A DNA stretch of 64,000 nt from Pseudomonadota bacterium (GTDB lineage: Bacteria > Desulfobacterota > Binatia > Binatales > Binataceae). The DNA lies in NCBI GenBank assembly GCA_021324885.1, contig JAJPIF010000006.1:152554-216553 (forward strand). The letters are read 5' to 3'. Positions 50,571-61,288 of this stretch are shown here, piece after piece (the stretch's first letter is position 1; each line of letters starts with the position of its first letter). Both the position numbers and the translations under genes were made by a program. A model generated the notes under the pieces. That model was given only the letters and a program-made list of their open reading frames with translations. It made no database searches and had not been told where the DNA came from.

Positions 50571-50809
50571 CACATCTAGGGATGCATATTATATCTAAAT
50601 TTGCTATATTTATTTATTCATGCCAGCGATAACCGGCGGTTGTTACGCGGTTGCGTGGCGCACAATCGTACGCGCATCCAGCACAGCCAATCTAAGCACG
50701 TGATTAGGAATTAAAGCTCCGACCTATTTGCCACGCCAGAATATCGGTGTACCCTCATAATATAGCCCTCCGATGTGAGTCCAAACGGAAGGTGTTTAGG
50801 GAAAATACG

Positions 50810-51052
50810 ATGCGATACGAAAGGAGTAGCCCAAAGGGCGGCCGGACCGTCGAAGGAGCGGCGGGCGGCGCAAATGAAATCTGGACTGTGTCGATGCTGG
50901 CACGGTATCTGCGGTGCCATCCCAGCACCATTTATCGCTTGCTGAAACGTGGCCAAATACCTGCATTCAAAATCGGCAGCGACTGGCGCTTTCAGAAGTC
51001 AGTAATTGATCGCTGGCTGAAAAAATCGACCATCGATTCTCTCGCAGGCTAA
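50810..51052 (+). CDS. Excisionase-family helix-turn-helix protein
   Basis: 'IWTVSMLARYLRCHPSTIYRLLKRGQIPAFKIGSDWRFQKSVIDRWLKKS'. Confidence 0.85.
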   Translation: MRYERSSPKGGRTVEGAAGGANEIWTVSMLARYLRCHPSTIYRLLKRGQIPAFKIGSDWRFQKSVIDRWLKKSTIDSLAG

Positions 51053-51327
51053 ACGGGTCTTAAAGATACGTGGCTGATGCGTGGCTATACAAGTATGCGC
51101 CTGCAGTCATCGCAGCATAACTCCGGTATTGCGGCCAGGCTTCGCGCTTCGAGGTGAGGCGTTATAGCTGATCCAGAATAAGAGTGCATCGAGCCGCTTC
51201 AACCCAGCGGCGATTCGGTCAGGTATCCGTTGATCAGAGTTAGCGGCGTATTTTGATGCCGTGCGTTCGAATTGGCAGTTCGGACGCTCTGCGGCACAAA
51301 CGTCCTGGCACTCAATTTTGCGCGGTT

Positions 51328-51579
51328 CTATTTATTGTTGATGCGTGGCCTCAAATACCTGACAAAGTCCTCTATTGTCAGAATCTTGGGGTAGTCGGCT
51401 TCGGGAATCTCGACGCCCGTGGCATCATGGATAGCAACCATCAAGTCCAGGACGTTCATTGAATCGAGATCGACCTGATCACGTAAATTGATTGTGGAAT
51501 CGATTTGCGCAGGGTCGATCTCGGGTGCAATGTTGCATAGCTCGCGCAATACCAACTCTCTGATCTCGCTGTCGGTCAT
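51328..51579 (-). CDS. Acyl carrier protein
   Basis: '[76 protein letters not shown]'; DSM phosphopantetheine site; ATGA overlap with E2. Confidence 0.93.
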   Translation of the reverse strand: MTDSEIRELVLRELCNIAPEIDPAQIDSTINLRDQVDLDSMNVLDLMVAIHDATGVEIPEADYPKILTIEDFVRYLRPRINNK

Positions 51580-52856
51580 AACTTCTCCGGGTTCTGCAGC
51601 AGGCGGTCCAAAGCTGCGAGGAACAAACCACCACGATGGCCGTCGCTGGCGCGATGGTCGCCCGAAAGCGAGGCCATGATTATTGGCCGCGCGCCGATCA
51701 TGCCACCTTCCGCCCACGGTCGCTCAACGATCTTGCCGAAACCGACCAGTGCGACTTGCGGCGGATAAATCACCCCGAAGACGCTCTCGATTCCCTGCTC
51801 GCCGAGGCTCGTCACGGTGATAGTGGCGTCGGCGATTTCGGAACTGCGCAGCACTCCGGCCCGCACGCGCTTAACCAGGCCGCGCAGGCTGACCATAATT
51901 TCGCTCAGACTCTTTTTGTCCGCGTCATGAATGGCAGGAGCGACGAGACCGCCCAGGCGCAGCGAAATTGCCACACCCACGTGTATCCCATCGCCGGGCT
52001 TGAAAGCGCCGTCCACCCAGAACCCATTAAGTTCAGGAAACTCGCGCAAAGTCAGGGCCACTGACTTGAGCAGCATCGCCGAGTAAAGCAGACGGTCATT
52101 GATACTGCGCCTGAGATTTTCCTCCCGCAGCCATGCGATCGCGCGGCTCATGTCGATTTGCGTGCCGAGATAATAATGCGGGATTTCACGCTTGGAGCGC
52201 GCCATCGCCGCCGCGATCGCCCGGCGCATCGCCGCTTGCTTGTCTGCCGCCATCATCGCGGGGCGAATCTCTTTGGCTGCAGGCGTGGGAGTCGGCGATG
52301 GCGTTGCGATGGGAGGAGGAGGCGGTGGCGCCGCAGCGGCTTTGCCCTTGGCGGCCGCTTCCACATCGAATCGGGTGATGGCGCCGCCCGGACCCGTTCC
52401 TTTGACCGTGGCCGGATCGATGCCAAGTTCCAACGCCACGCGCATCGCCAATGGCGAGATGCGCAGATGAGCGGTAGCTGCGGCGGACGCTGGTTTTGCG
52501 GCGGGCGCGGCAGGCGGAGCCGCCGGCGCAGGCGCCGTCGGCAATGCGGCAGCCGGACGCAGCGAAGATGGGGCAGGAACGACAGGCACAGGCTCACGCA
52601 CGGGCGGCGCCGGAGTCTCGCCGTCTGTTGCGATCAGCGCCAGGGTGGCGCCGACTGGAACTTTATCGCCCTCCTGCACCGCAAAGCTTTGCACGGTACC
52701 ACTTTGGAACACCTCGATTTCGATCGCGCCTTTTTCCGTCTCAACGACGGCGATGATATCGCCACGATTGATGCGGTCGCCGGGCTTGACCAGCCACTGT
52801 ACCAGCGTGCCCGTTTCGATATCAGCGCCCAGCGATGGCATCCTGAACTCAATCAC
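51576..52856 (-). CDS. 2-oxoacid dehydrogenase E2 (dihydrolipoamide acyltransferase)
   Basis: Lipoyl domain '[48 protein letters not shown]'; PSBD '[35 protein letters not shown]'; catalytic '[16 protein letters not shown]'; GTG start. Confidence 0.93.
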   Translation of the reverse strand: MIEFRMPSLGADIETGTLVQWLVKPGDRINRGDIIAVVETEKGAIEIEVFQSGTVQSFAVQEGDKVPVGATLALIATDGETPAPPVREPVPVVPAPSSLRPAAALPTAPAPAAPPAAPAAKPASAAATAHLRISPLAMRVALELGIDPATVKGTGPGGAITRFDVEAAAKGKAAAAPPPPPPIATPSPTPTPAAKEIRPAMMAADKQAAMRRAIAAAMARSKREIPHYYLGTQIDMSRAIAWLREENLRRSINDRLLYSAMLLKSVALTLREFPELNGFWVDGAFKPGDGIHVGVAISLRLGGLVAPAIHDADKKSLSEIMVSLRGLVKRVRAGVLRSSEIADATITVTSLGEQGIESVFGVIYPPQVALVGFGKIVERPWAEGGMIGARPIIMASLSGDHRASDGHRGGLFLAALDRLLQNPEKL

Positions 52857-53862
52857 GTTTGCCCACCAGTGCGCGCGCGGTCTCGACAATCACCGACACC
52901 TGGGGAAGCGCCGCTTCCTCCAGGTGCTTGGGATAAGGCATGGGCGCTTCGGCGCTGCACACACGCTGCACCGGCGCGTCGAGCTCGTAGAATGTGCCTT
53001 CCATGATTCGGGCGCTGATTTCGGCCGAAATGCTGCCGCTGCGCCATCCTTCATCGATGATCACCGCGCGATGGGTCCGCGTGACGGAATCGACAATGGC
53101 GTCGTTGTCGAGCGGGCGCAGCGTGCGCAGGTCCAGCACTTCGGCGTCGATCCCGGCGGCGGCAAGCTCCAGCGCCGCCTGCATCGCTTTGCCCAGGGTG
53201 CCGCCGTAGGTGATCAGGCTCAAGTCGGAGCCGGGGCGCCGGATCGCGGCGTGTTCGATATCGACCGCGCCGGCGTCGGCGGCAAGTTCCCCCTCCATGT
53301 TGTAAAGGCTGCCGTGCTCGAAAATAAGGACCGGATCGGGATCCTCAAGGGCCGTCCACAGCATCCCGCGAGCATCCTCGAGCGTGGCTGGAGCAAGCAC
53401 CTTGATACCGGGGATATGCGCATACCAGCCCTCCAGCGAATGCGAATGCTGCGCAGCCAATTGCCGTCCGGCGCCGGTGGTCATACGGATCACCAACGGG
53501 ATATTGAACTGACCGCCAGACATGTGAAGTATGGTCGCAGCGTTATTCACGATCTGATCAAGCGCCAGCAGGCTGAAGTTGACCGTCATGATTTCCACGA
53601 TCGGACGCATCCCACCCATCGCCGCGCCGATACCGGCGCCGACGAAGGCCGATTCGGAAAGCGGAGTGTCGCGAATGCGTTCGGGGCCGAACTCCTCCAG
53701 CAGTCCCTTGCTGACTGCGAAACATCCGCCATAACGCCCGACGTCCTCGCCCATCAAAAAGACGCGTGGATCGCGGATCAGCGCGTCCCGTATCGCCTCG
53801 CGCATCGCTTCCCGATAGGTCGTGTGGATCGTTTGAGGCCTGGTTTGTTCTTGGGCACTCAT
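52849..53862 (-). CDS. 2-oxoacid (pyruvate/acetoin-type) dehydrogenase E1 beta
   Basis: '[77 protein letters not shown]'. Confidence 0.94.
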   Translation of the reverse strand: MSAQEQTRPQTIHTTYREAMREAIRDALIRDPRVFLMGEDVGRYGGCFAVSKGLLEEFGPERIRDTPLSESAFVGAGIGAAMGGMRPIVEIMTVNFSLLALDQIVNNAATILHMSGGQFNIPLVIRMTTGAGRQLAAQHSHSLEGWYAHIPGIKVLAPATLEDARGMLWTALEDPDPVLIFEHGSLYNMEGELAADAGAVDIEHAAIRRPGSDLSLITYGGTLGKAMQAALELAAAGIDAEVLDLRTLRPLDNDAIVDSVTRTHRAVIIDEGWRSGSISAEISARIMEGTFYELDAPVQRVCSAEAPMPYPKHLEEAALPQVSVIVETARALVGKRD

Positions 53863-54866
53863 GTTCGCGTCCTTTCGGAATAGACGAAACGCGTCAGGTC
53901 CTCTACCGGTTCCCACGTTCCCGCTTCGGCAAAATCAACCGCTTTCTGTACTTCGGCGGCAACCCCATCCTCGATTCGCTTGAGCCGGTCGTCGTCCAGG
54001 AGTCCGGATTCGCGCAGACGGCCGTCGTAAATCAAAATTGGGTCGCGCTTTTTCCATTCGTCAATTTCCTGTTTGGTGCGATAGAGTTGGGGATCGAACA
54101 TCGAATGCGCCCGGAAGCGATAGGTGCGGAACTCCAGGAACACCGGACCACCCCCGCCGCGCACCTCGGCCGCCGCGCGGCGCGCGGCATCTTCGCAGGC
54201 CTCGACATCCATTCCGTCAACGGGCCAGGCGGGAATTTCGTAACTGGAAGCCTTAAGGCACAGATCGGTTTCGGATTCGGAACGCCCCAACGCCGTGCCC
54301 ATCGCGTAGAGATTGTTTTCGCAGAAAAAAAGCACTGGCAGTTTCCATAATGCGGACAGATTGAGACATTCGTGAAACTCACCTTCCGCCACCGCGCCTT
54401 CGCCAAAAAAGCAGGCGGTGACGCGCGGACGCCTGGCTAATCTGTCAGCCAACGCCAGGCCCACCGCGAGTGGCAGACCACCGCCCACGATCGCGTTGCC
54501 ACCATAAAAGCGCGTGGCCGCGTCGAACAGATGCATTGAACCACCGCGCCCGCGGCTGCATCCTTCCTGCTTGCCGTACAATTCCGCCATCACTGCGGGG
54601 GCAGGAACGCCGCGTACCAGCGCGTGCCCGTGTTCGCGATAGGTCGCAACCACCGCGTCGTCGGGCGCGAGCGCCTGCATGGCGCCGGCGGCAATCGCTT
54701 CCTCTCCGATGTACAGGTGCACAAAGCCGTGAATCTTGCCGGCGCGATAGAGTTCCGCGCACTTCTCCTCGAAGCGCCTGATCAGCACCATTTGTCGAAA
54801 CAAATCGAGGGCGTGTTCCCTTTGCGGTTGCGCCTGCGCGGCGGTGATGGATGTAATCGCAGTCAT
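53859..54866 (-). CDS. 2-oxoacid (pyruvate/acetoin-type) dehydrogenase E1 alpha
   Basis: '[39 protein letters not shown]', '[14 protein letters not shown]', TPP motif '[31 protein letters not shown]'. Confidence 0.94.
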   Translation of the reverse strand: MTAITSITAAQAQPQREHALDLFRQMVLIRRFEEKCAELYRAGKIHGFVHLYIGEEAIAAGAMQALAPDDAVVATYREHGHALVRGVPAPAVMAELYGKQEGCSRGRGGSMHLFDAATRFYGGNAIVGGGLPLAVGLALADRLARRPRVTACFFGEGAVAEGEFHECLNLSALWKLPVLFFCENNLYAMGTALGRSESETDLCLKASSYEIPAWPVDGMDVEACEDAARRAAAEVRGGGGPVFLEFRTYRFRAHSMFDPQLYRTKQEIDEWKKRDPILIYDGRLRESGLLDDDRLKRIEDGVAAEVQKAVDFAEAGTWEPVEDLTRFVYSERTRT

Positions 54867-56620
54867 TGGCTCTCCAGCGTAGAGAGGTCGCCCTCAGCCA
54901 GTCCAAGTTCACGTGCCTTGAGCAGACGCCGCATGATTTTGCCACTTCGGGTTTTGGGCACATTGGCGACGCAATCGATCTCGCGCGGCGCCACCACCGC
55001 CCCCAGGCGCTGGCGCGCGAAGCCAAGCAGTTCCCGGCGCAACTTGTCGTTCCAGGTGTAAGCGGGCTTGAGTGAAACGAACGCTTTGACCACCTCGCCG
55101 GCAACCGGATCGGGTTTTCCGATCACGCCCGCTTCGGCCACCGCCGGATGTTCCAACAACAGGCTTTCGACTTCGAACGGCCCAATCAAATGACCGGAGG
55201 ATTTGATCACGTCATCGGCGCGGCCGACGAACCAGAAGTAGCCGTCCGCATCGCGCCGCGCCAGGTCGCCTGTCAGATACCATCCGCCGATAAAACACTT
55301 GCGATAGCGCTCCTCATCGTTCAGATAGCCGCGGAACATCGAGGGCCATCCGGGACGAAGCGCGAGTTCTCCCTCGACTCCAGGCTGGGTCACCTCCTCG
55401 ACCGCATTGTCGCCGACGCGGCGCACGATACCCGCCTCGATGCCAGGGAGCGGGCGGCCCATTGAACCTGGGCGGATGTCCAGCGCGAGATAGTTGGCAA
55501 TCATGATGCCGCCAGTCTCGGTCTGCCACCAGTTATCGTGGATGGGAAGCCCGAACGCCTTCTGGCCCCAAACCACGCCTTCAGGGTTGAGCGGTTCGCC
55601 AACGCTCGCGATCAGGCGCAGGCTGCTGAAGTCATACTTGCGAATCACATCAGTTCCAACCTTCATCATCATTCGAACCGCGGTCGGTGCGGTATACCAA
55701 ACGCTTACCCTCTGTTCCTGGACGATTCGGTACCATTGCTCGGCGTCGAAATCAGCCTCATTAACGATGCTGGTGATGCCGTGAGTCAGGGGCGCGATGA
55801 TGCCGTACGAAGTGCCGGTGACCCAGCCGGGATCGGCAGTGCACCAGAAAATGTCGCCGGGATGGAAATCGAGGGCGATGCGGCCGGTCATATAGTGGGC
55901 GACCACCGCCTCGTGGACATGCATCGCACCTTTGGGGGTCCCAGTGGTCCCACTGGTGAAATGCAGCAGGGCCAAATCTTCGGGCTGGGTCGACGCAATC
56001 GCGAAGTCCTCGCCTGCTTGAGCCATTAATAGGCGGAAATCATGAGTGCCGGCTATGGCGTTGATTTCGCCGGGTTCGCCGATCAGCAGAATATGCTTCA
56101 ATCCCGGTAGCGACGCGCAAACTTCCGCCACTTTGCGCTTGAACAACGCTGCGGTGGTGACGAGCACGCGGCCATCGGCCAGGCTGATGCGCTGGCGAAT
56201 CGGCTCGGGGCCGAATGCCGAAAAAAGAGGGCAGAAGACATGACCGCCCTTAAGCGCGCCGAGCGCACTGATGTAGAGTTCCGGAATTCTGCCCGCGAGC
56301 AGAAAAACGCGCTCGCCGCGGGCGAGGCCAAGTTTTTTCAGCACATTGGCGAAACGATTGGTCTGTTTGGCTAACTCACCGTAGGTGAAGTCGCGTGTTT
56401 CGCCGCTGCGCCCAAGCCATCGCAACGCCAGGTGGTCGCGCCGCGATCCGAGCGCGTGACGATCGACGGCTTCATAGGCAATATTCAGACGCCCGTCAGG
56501 CAGTCCGTCCAGCGCACGGCGCGCTTCCTCCCAGGAAAACGTCTCCCGGGTCTTTTCATAATCGAGCAGGTTGGGCGCCAACGTCCATGCGCGCGGCTTC
56601 TCTATCGTCTTCCAGGCCAT
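54863..56620 (-). CDS. Acetyl-CoA synthetase-like acyl-CoA ligase
   Basis: '[21 protein letters not shown]', '[16 protein letters not shown]', '[41 protein letters not shown]', '[15 protein letters not shown]'. Confidence 0.93.
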   Translation of the reverse strand: MAWKTIEKPRAWTLAPNLLDYEKTRETFSWEEARRALDGLPDGRLNIAYEAVDRHALGSRRDHLALRWLGRSGETRDFTYGELAKQTNRFANVLKKLGLARGERVFLLAGRIPELYISALGALKGGHVFCPLFSAFGPEPIRQRISLADGRVLVTTAALFKRKVAEVCASLPGLKHILLIGEPGEINAIAGTHDFRLLMAQAGEDFAIASTQPEDLALLHFTSGTTGTPKGAMHVHEAVVAHYMTGRIALDFHPGDIFWCTADPGWVTGTSYGIIAPLTHGITSIVNEADFDAEQWYRIVQEQRVSVWYTAPTAVRMMMKVGTDVIRKYDFSSLRLIASVGEPLNPEGVVWGQKAFGLPIHDNWWQTETGGIMIANYLALDIRPGSMGRPLPGIEAGIVRRVGDNAVEEVTQPGVEGELALRPGWPSMFRGYLNDEERYRKCFIGGWYLTGDLARRDADGYFWFVGRADDVIKSSGHLIGPFEVESLLLEHPAVAEAGVIGKPDPVAGEVVKAFVSLKPAYTWNDKLRRELLGFARQRLGAVVAPREIDCVANVPKTRSGKIMRRLLKARELGLAEGDLSTLESQ

Positions 56621-56654
56621 TTGGTCTCCAGCTCAAAATCGCCGCGAGTTGGGG

Positions 56655-57191
56655 TCAGTGCCTGCGTTCAGCGACGGTTACGGTGCTCGCTTGCGGTCCT
56701 TCGTCGCCTTCCTCTTCGACGAAGCGGACCTGGGTCCCGATTTGAAGTCTGTCGAAACCGCCATTCAACACGCTGTTGCGATGAAAATAGATTTCGCGGC
56801 CGTCCGCGGTCTCGAGAAAGCCGTAATCAGCCGACAGCCTGGACACGCGACCTTGCGCTGGCGCCTCGTGTGCTTTGACGTCGCCGCGATGCTCGCGGAC
56901 ATAATCTTCCAATTGGCGCCTCATCGCGTCGAAGGCCTCGCGGATGGCCGCGGCCAGGCCCTCCTCGGATTGCCGGTTCACGATCAGTTCCTTGCCCGGA
57001 ACGGTCAGTCGGACATGTACCTTGAACGGACCGCCTTTGCGATGATGCTCGACCGGAGCTTCGACGGTCACATCGCAGCCCGTGATTCTGGTGAAATAGG
57101 TGTCCAGTGACGCGGCCTTTTCCCGTATTTCGGCCTCGAAGGCCTCAGACAGGGCGAAGTCACGAGCGGTAATATTCAGTGCACGTTGCAT
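56655..57191 (-). CDS. HPF/RaiA ribosome-associated factor fused to cold-shock-like domain
   Basis: N-term 'LNITARDFALSEAFEAEIREKAASLDTYFTRITGCDVTVEAP'; C-term 'GRVSRLSADYGFLETADGREIYFHRNSVLNGGFDRLQIGTQVRFVEEEGDEGPQASTV'. Confidence 0.88.
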   Translation of the reverse strand: MQRALNITARDFALSEAFEAEIREKAASLDTYFTRITGCDVTVEAPVEHHRKGGPFKVHVRLTVPGKELIVNRQSEEGLAAAIREAFDAMRRQLEDYVREHRGDVKAHEAPAQGRVSRLSADYGFLETADGREIYFHRNSVLNGGFDRLQIGTQVRFVEEEGDEGPQASTVTVAERRH

Positions 57192-57390
57192 GCGTAAGCT
57201 TTCTCCTGCCAATTCCCTTTTTCCTCCCCCGCAGTCTGACAGTAGCAATTGACGTGCCCTCTGAATTCGCATCGCAGCCAGCCTGGCGCGGCCAAACGGC
57301 GGCGTATCATGCTACCGAAGGATTCAGCAGGCTGATCCCGTCGGCACCAGAAGCATGGAGGTGAGGAGAAAGTGGGCCGCGGGGATGCGA

Positions 57391-58122
57391 TTACAGTCTG
57401 GTGATAACATCGGCCGGCGTGTAGCCGATGCTTACGGCCAGCAACACGGCGGCGGCGGCGAGCTGCAGCGCGTCGCTTTGCGCTTGGATCAGTGCGCGCA
57501 GGGCGATGATGTGGCAGGCAGGCGAGCGGATCCCGTTTTCAGCCAGGCCGGACCACGGATCGGAATCGAAGATGGCGTCGATGAGCGGATTGCAGTCAAA
57601 GCCGGATTCCGCCAGCGCTTCGCGGATGGCGACGCGGCGGAATTCGGCCGGTTCGGTTCTTTCGAAATCAACCAGTCGCGCAATACGCTTGCGCATCAAT
57701 GGGAGCAGCCGGGCATAGTTTGCGACCGCACTCAAATATGGCGTGGCCTCCTGCTGATCGAGAAAATCCCCCACCGTACCTTCCTCAGCATAGACTCCGA
57801 TCGAACCGAACGCGGGTTCCAGCCTGATGAATCTTTCGGTGCCGGCCGTGCTTTCGATCCCGAGCGGATAGAGGCGGCACGGCAATGGCCTGCCCGAATG
57901 GATGCTGCAAAACCCGTTGCGCAGAAAGACGCAGGAGCCGTCGTGGCTGAACCGCAGGAGGGAGCCGCGCCTTAAGCTATAGCGAGAGATCAGCTCGGCT
58001 GTTCCCAGACCGGTCACCGACGCCATCCGCATCACGTCATACGGCGAAAGCGTGATGACCTTGTCGCGACAGCACAATCCACAGCATCCACAGCGGTAGG
58101 AAAACGCGCTCGATCGATCCAT
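57391..58122 (-). CDS. YkgJ-family cysteine cluster protein
   Basis: 'YRCGCCGLCCRDKVITLSPYDVMRMA', 'CVFLRNGFCSIHSGRPLPCRLYPLGI'. Confidence 0.87.
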   Translation of the reverse strand: MDRSSAFSYRCGCCGLCCRDKVITLSPYDVMRMASVTGLGTAELISRYSLRRGSLLRFSHDGSCVFLRNGFCSIHSGRPLPCRLYPLGIESTAGTERFIRLEPAFGSIGVYAEEGTVGDFLDQQEATPYLSAVANYARLLPLMRKRIARLVDFERTEPAEFRRVAIREALAESGFDCNPLIDAIFDSDPWSGLAENGIRSPACHIIALRALIQAQSDALQLAAAAVLLAVSIGYTPADVITRL

Positions 58123-58246
58123 TGATAAGGGTCACAGCCTCGGCTTTAACATAGCATGCGGCGTGCGGACTTCATTTCCACGCCGCTTCGTGCAACAAAG
58201 GTACTGAGCCAGTGAGCGACGGCGAATTCACAAGGAGCGCACGGTA

Positions 58247-59431
58247 ATGGACTTCGGCTACACGCCCGAACAGGAAGCCTTTCGCAACGAGGTGAGGTCC
58301 TGGCTGGAGGCCAATCAGCCGCCGCCGCTCACGCGCGAGGAGAAGGAAAATCTCACCGACGATTTGCTGTGGGAGCGCGGCAAGGCCTGGCACGCCAAAT
58401 TGTATGAAGGTGGATGGGCGGGGATAAGCTGGCCCAGGAAATACGGGGGGCGCGGCGCCAGCTTTATCGAGCAGGTGATCTTCGGGCAGGAACTCGCCCG
58501 CCTCGGCCTGCCGCCCGGGATCAACTTGCTGGGTATCATCATGACCGGTCCCGCCCTCATGCAATGGGGCACCGAGGAGCAGAAGGTGCGCTACCTCAGC
58601 AAGATCCTCAAGGCGGAGGAAATCTGGTGCGAGGGCATGTCGGAGCCGGGCGCCGGATCGGATCTGGCGGCTATACAAACACGCGCCGACCTTCAGGGCG
58701 ACACTTTTATCGTCAATGGGCAGAAGATCTGGACCACGCACGCCCACCGGGCGCACTTCTGCCAGCTCTTCGTGCGAACCGATTTCCAGGCACCCAAACA
58801 TAAGGGACTCAGCGCTCTGCTGGTGGACATGAAGTCGCCGGGCGTCACCGTGCGCCCTTTGCGCCAGATTACGGGTGAAGCGGAATTCAACGAGATCTTT
58901 TTCGAGGATGTGCGTGTGCCGCGGGAAAACCTGCTGGGACCGCTCAATGGCGGATGGCAGGTGCTGGTTTCCACCCTGATGCATGAGCGGTTCGGAATCG
59001 GCGAAACATTGGGCGCAAGCCAGCAAACGTTGACTGAACTGGTGGAACTGGCCAGGGCGATGGAGATTAATGGACGGCCGGCGGCTGAAGATTCCGCAAT
59101 CCGCCAGCAACTTGCCCAGTTCGCAATCGAGGCGGCCGCCAAGAAGTACAACGGCCTGCGCAGCCTGACCAGCCGGCTCAAAGGTCTGCCGCCGGGGCCC
59201 GAAGCTTCAATCAGCAAACTGGTCTCGACCGAACTGGCCCAGCGGATGGTGAAATTTGCCACGAACCTGTTGGGCCATTATGCGCTCCTCGATCCTCGCA
59301 GCCCGCTTGCGCCCTCAGGTGCATGGCTGCTGCGAATCCTCGGATGCGAGTCCCTCACGATCGCCGGCGGCACCACGGCGGTGCAGAAGAACATGATCGG
59401 CGAGCGCGTGCTGCAACTGCCCAAGGGGTGA
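58247..59431 (+). CDS. Acyl-CoA dehydrogenase family protein
   Basis: 'EGMSEPGAGSDLAAIQTRADLQGDTFIVNGQKIWTTHA', 'LTIAGGTTAVQKNMIGERVLQLPK'. Confidence 0.94.
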   Translation: MDFGYTPEQEAFRNEVRSWLEANQPPPLTREEKENLTDDLLWERGKAWHAKLYEGGWAGISWPRKYGGRGASFIEQVIFGQELARLGLPPGINLLGIIMTGPALMQWGTEEQKVRYLSKILKAEEIWCEGMSEPGAGSDLAAIQTRADLQGDTFIVNGQKIWTTHAHRAHFCQLFVRTDFQAPKHKGLSALLVDMKSPGVTVRPLRQITGEAEFNEIFFEDVRVPRENLLGPLNGGWQVLVSTLMHERFGIGETLGASQQTLTELVELARAMEINGRPAAEDSAIRQQLAQFAIEAAAKKYNGLRSLTSRLKGLPPGPEASISKLVSTELAQRMVKFATNLLGHYALLDPRSPLAPSGAWLLRILGCESLTIAGGTTAVQKNMIGERVLQLPKG

Positions 59432-59885
59432 GGACAATTCTTCCTGCTTGCATGAAGGCTCCCTTGCCGTGTCATGAATGCCCGCAGGAGAAGCCAGGCG
59501 AGGGAACCTTGAACATCGCGTAATTTTTCCAGCGGCGCAGTAAAAAAGTTCCTGACCTGGTGCCAAAAAGGGCGCGTCTGACTCTGAGCATCTCCCGCCC
59601 CGCGTTGAAAAAAGCGCCGACGGCCTGTGGGGTGCGGAACTTTGCTCCGGGGCTGCCGCTCTCTGACTCTGTAAAGAATAGCTGGCGACATGCACCCGGG
59701 TGCGCATCTTCATGGCAAAGCCGTCGAACCTGCATCTTCCGGAAACATATCGAATCACAAATTTTTGATTCCGGCGGAGTCAGTGGTTATCAAGAATTTA
59801 AGGGGCCCTTCCGCCCCTGGTGGATTGGGCCGTTGGCAAGGCATGTGCAGTTGGAAGGCGCTTAAGCTTTTCAGGAGGTAGTGAG

Positions 59886-60347
59886 ATGGCAAATCCAATC
59901 CAAATCTGGAATCCGTTTCGCGAGATGGAGCATTTTCGCCGGGACTTCGATGATCTGTTCGATCGATTCCTGGGACGCACCAAACGTGGCGGCAGGGAAC
60001 CGGGCCTCATCGAACCAGCCATCGAGTCGTATATCGAAGGCGACAAGCTGGTGGTACGGGCCGATCTGCCCGGAATCGATCCCAAGAACGTGGAAATCAC
60101 TGTAACCGGCGACATTCTGACCATCAAAGGAACCCGCGAGGAGAAGCGCGAAGAGAAGGAGCGCAATTTCGTTTTCAAGGAGGTCAGCTACGGTTCCTTT
60201 GAGCGCTCGATTACGCTGCCGGCAGGGGTTAAAGCCGACGACATTAAAGCGTCGTATAAGGACGGGGTACTGGAATTGACGGCGCCGGCGCCCAAGGAAC
60301 TGGCCGCGCGCAAAGTTCCAATCGAGGTTGGCAACGCGAAACGGTAG
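59886..60347 (+). CDS. Hsp20/alpha-crystallin family small heat-shock protein
   Basis: 'VRADLPGIDPKNVEITVTGDILTIKGTREEKREEKERNFVFKEVSYGSFERSITLPAGVKADDIKASYKDGVLELTAP'; SD 'aggaggt'. Confidence 0.95.
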   Translation: MANPIQIWNPFREMEHFRRDFDDLFDRFLGRTKRGGREPGLIEPAIESYIEGDKLVVRADLPGIDPKNVEITVTGDILTIKGTREEKREEKERNFVFKEVSYGSFERSITLPAGVKADDIKASYKDGVLELTAPAPKELAARKVPIEVGNAKR

Positions 60348-60357
60348 CCTTGGGACG

Positions 60358-60388
60358 GAGATGGGGCGCCTTACAGCAGCCCCATCTC
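60358..60388 (+). terminator. Terminator-like hairpin overlapping the dapA 3' end
   Basis: GAGATGGGGC-N11-GCCCCATCTC perfect 10-bp stem followed by TTTCATC on the plus strand. Confidence 0.55.
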
Positions 60389-61249
60389 TTTCATCACCCC
60401 TTTGAGCTTGTCGGCCGCCACTGATGACATCGGCGTCAGCGGCATGCGGACTTCGGGCGAGCATTTCCCGAGCAGCGACATCGCGTGCTTGATCGGGATT
60501 GGATTGGTTTCGATGAACAGCGCGCGCATCAGCGGCAGCATCCGGTAGTGGATTTCGCGGGCGCGCGCGTAGTCCTGCTTGAGCGCTGCCGATGTCATCT
60601 CGACCATCTCGCGCGGCATGATGTTGGTGATCACCGAGATCACGCCGCTGGCGCCCAGTGCCATCAACGGCAAGGTCGCCGAGTCGTCGCCGGAGAGAAT
60701 GGTCCAGCGGTCGCCGCACAGCCGGTGGATGTCCGACACCTGGTCCATCGAGCCCGACGCTTCCTTGACGCCCACGATGTTGCGCACTTCGCACATCCGC
60801 GCCATCGTCTCGGGCGCAATATTGGAGCCGGTGCGTCCGGGGATGTTGTAAATGATAATCGGCAGGTCAACGCTCTGCGCGATCATTTTGTAGTGCTTGT
60901 AGATGCCTTCCTGGGTGGGTTTGTTGTAATAGGGTGAGATCAGCAGGGCCGCATCGGCGCCCATCTCGCGCGCCGCCGCGGTCAAGCGAATCGCCTCGGC
61001 GGTTGAATTAGAGCCGGTCCCGGCGACGACTGGTACGCGTTTGCGGGTCTGCTCGACCGCAATTTTGATCACCTGCTCGTGCTCGGCGTGCGACAGGGTG
61101 GCCGATTCGCCGGTGGAACCACAGGGCACGATCCCCTCGATACCCTCGCTGATTTGCCACTCGATCAGATCGCGCAGCGCTTTCTCATCGATGGTCCCGT
61201 CGCGAAAAGGCGTCACAATTGCCGACAGCGCGCCTGTGAACATAACCAC
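60371..61249 (-). CDS. dapA: 4-hydroxy-tetrahydrodipicolinate synthase
   Basis: 'FTGALSAIVTPFRDGTIDEKALRDLIEWQISEGIEGIVPCGSTGESATLSHAEH', 'YYNKPTQEGIYKHYKMIAQSVDLPIIIYNIPGRTG'. Confidence 0.97.
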   Translation of the reverse strand: MVMFTGALSAIVTPFRDGTIDEKALRDLIEWQISEGIEGIVPCGSTGESATLSHAEHEQVIKIAVEQTRKRVPVVAGTGSNSTAEAIRLTAAAREMGADAALLISPYYNKPTQEGIYKHYKMIAQSVDLPIIIYNIPGRTGSNIAPETMARMCEVRNIVGVKEASGSMDQVSDIHRLCGDRWTILSGDDSATLPLMALGASGVISVITNIMPREMVEMTSAALKQDYARAREIHYRMLPLMRALFIETNPIPIKHAMSLLGKCSPEVRMPLTPMSSVAADKLKGVMKEMGLL

Positions 61250-61288
61250 CTCCAGGTTCTAACAACGCGTCCTGACCGGAACCGGCTT

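Noticed and set aside
50898-50912. TGGCACGGTATCTGC, a good match to a sigma-54 -24/-12 promoter
   Set aside because: Lies inside the HTH coding sequence (MLARYLR) with no gene start just downstream; probably chance
59432-59885. Possible RNA thermometer in the hsp20 leader
   Set aside because: GC-rich stretches are present but I could not find convincing pairing that hides the AGGAGG; needs folding software
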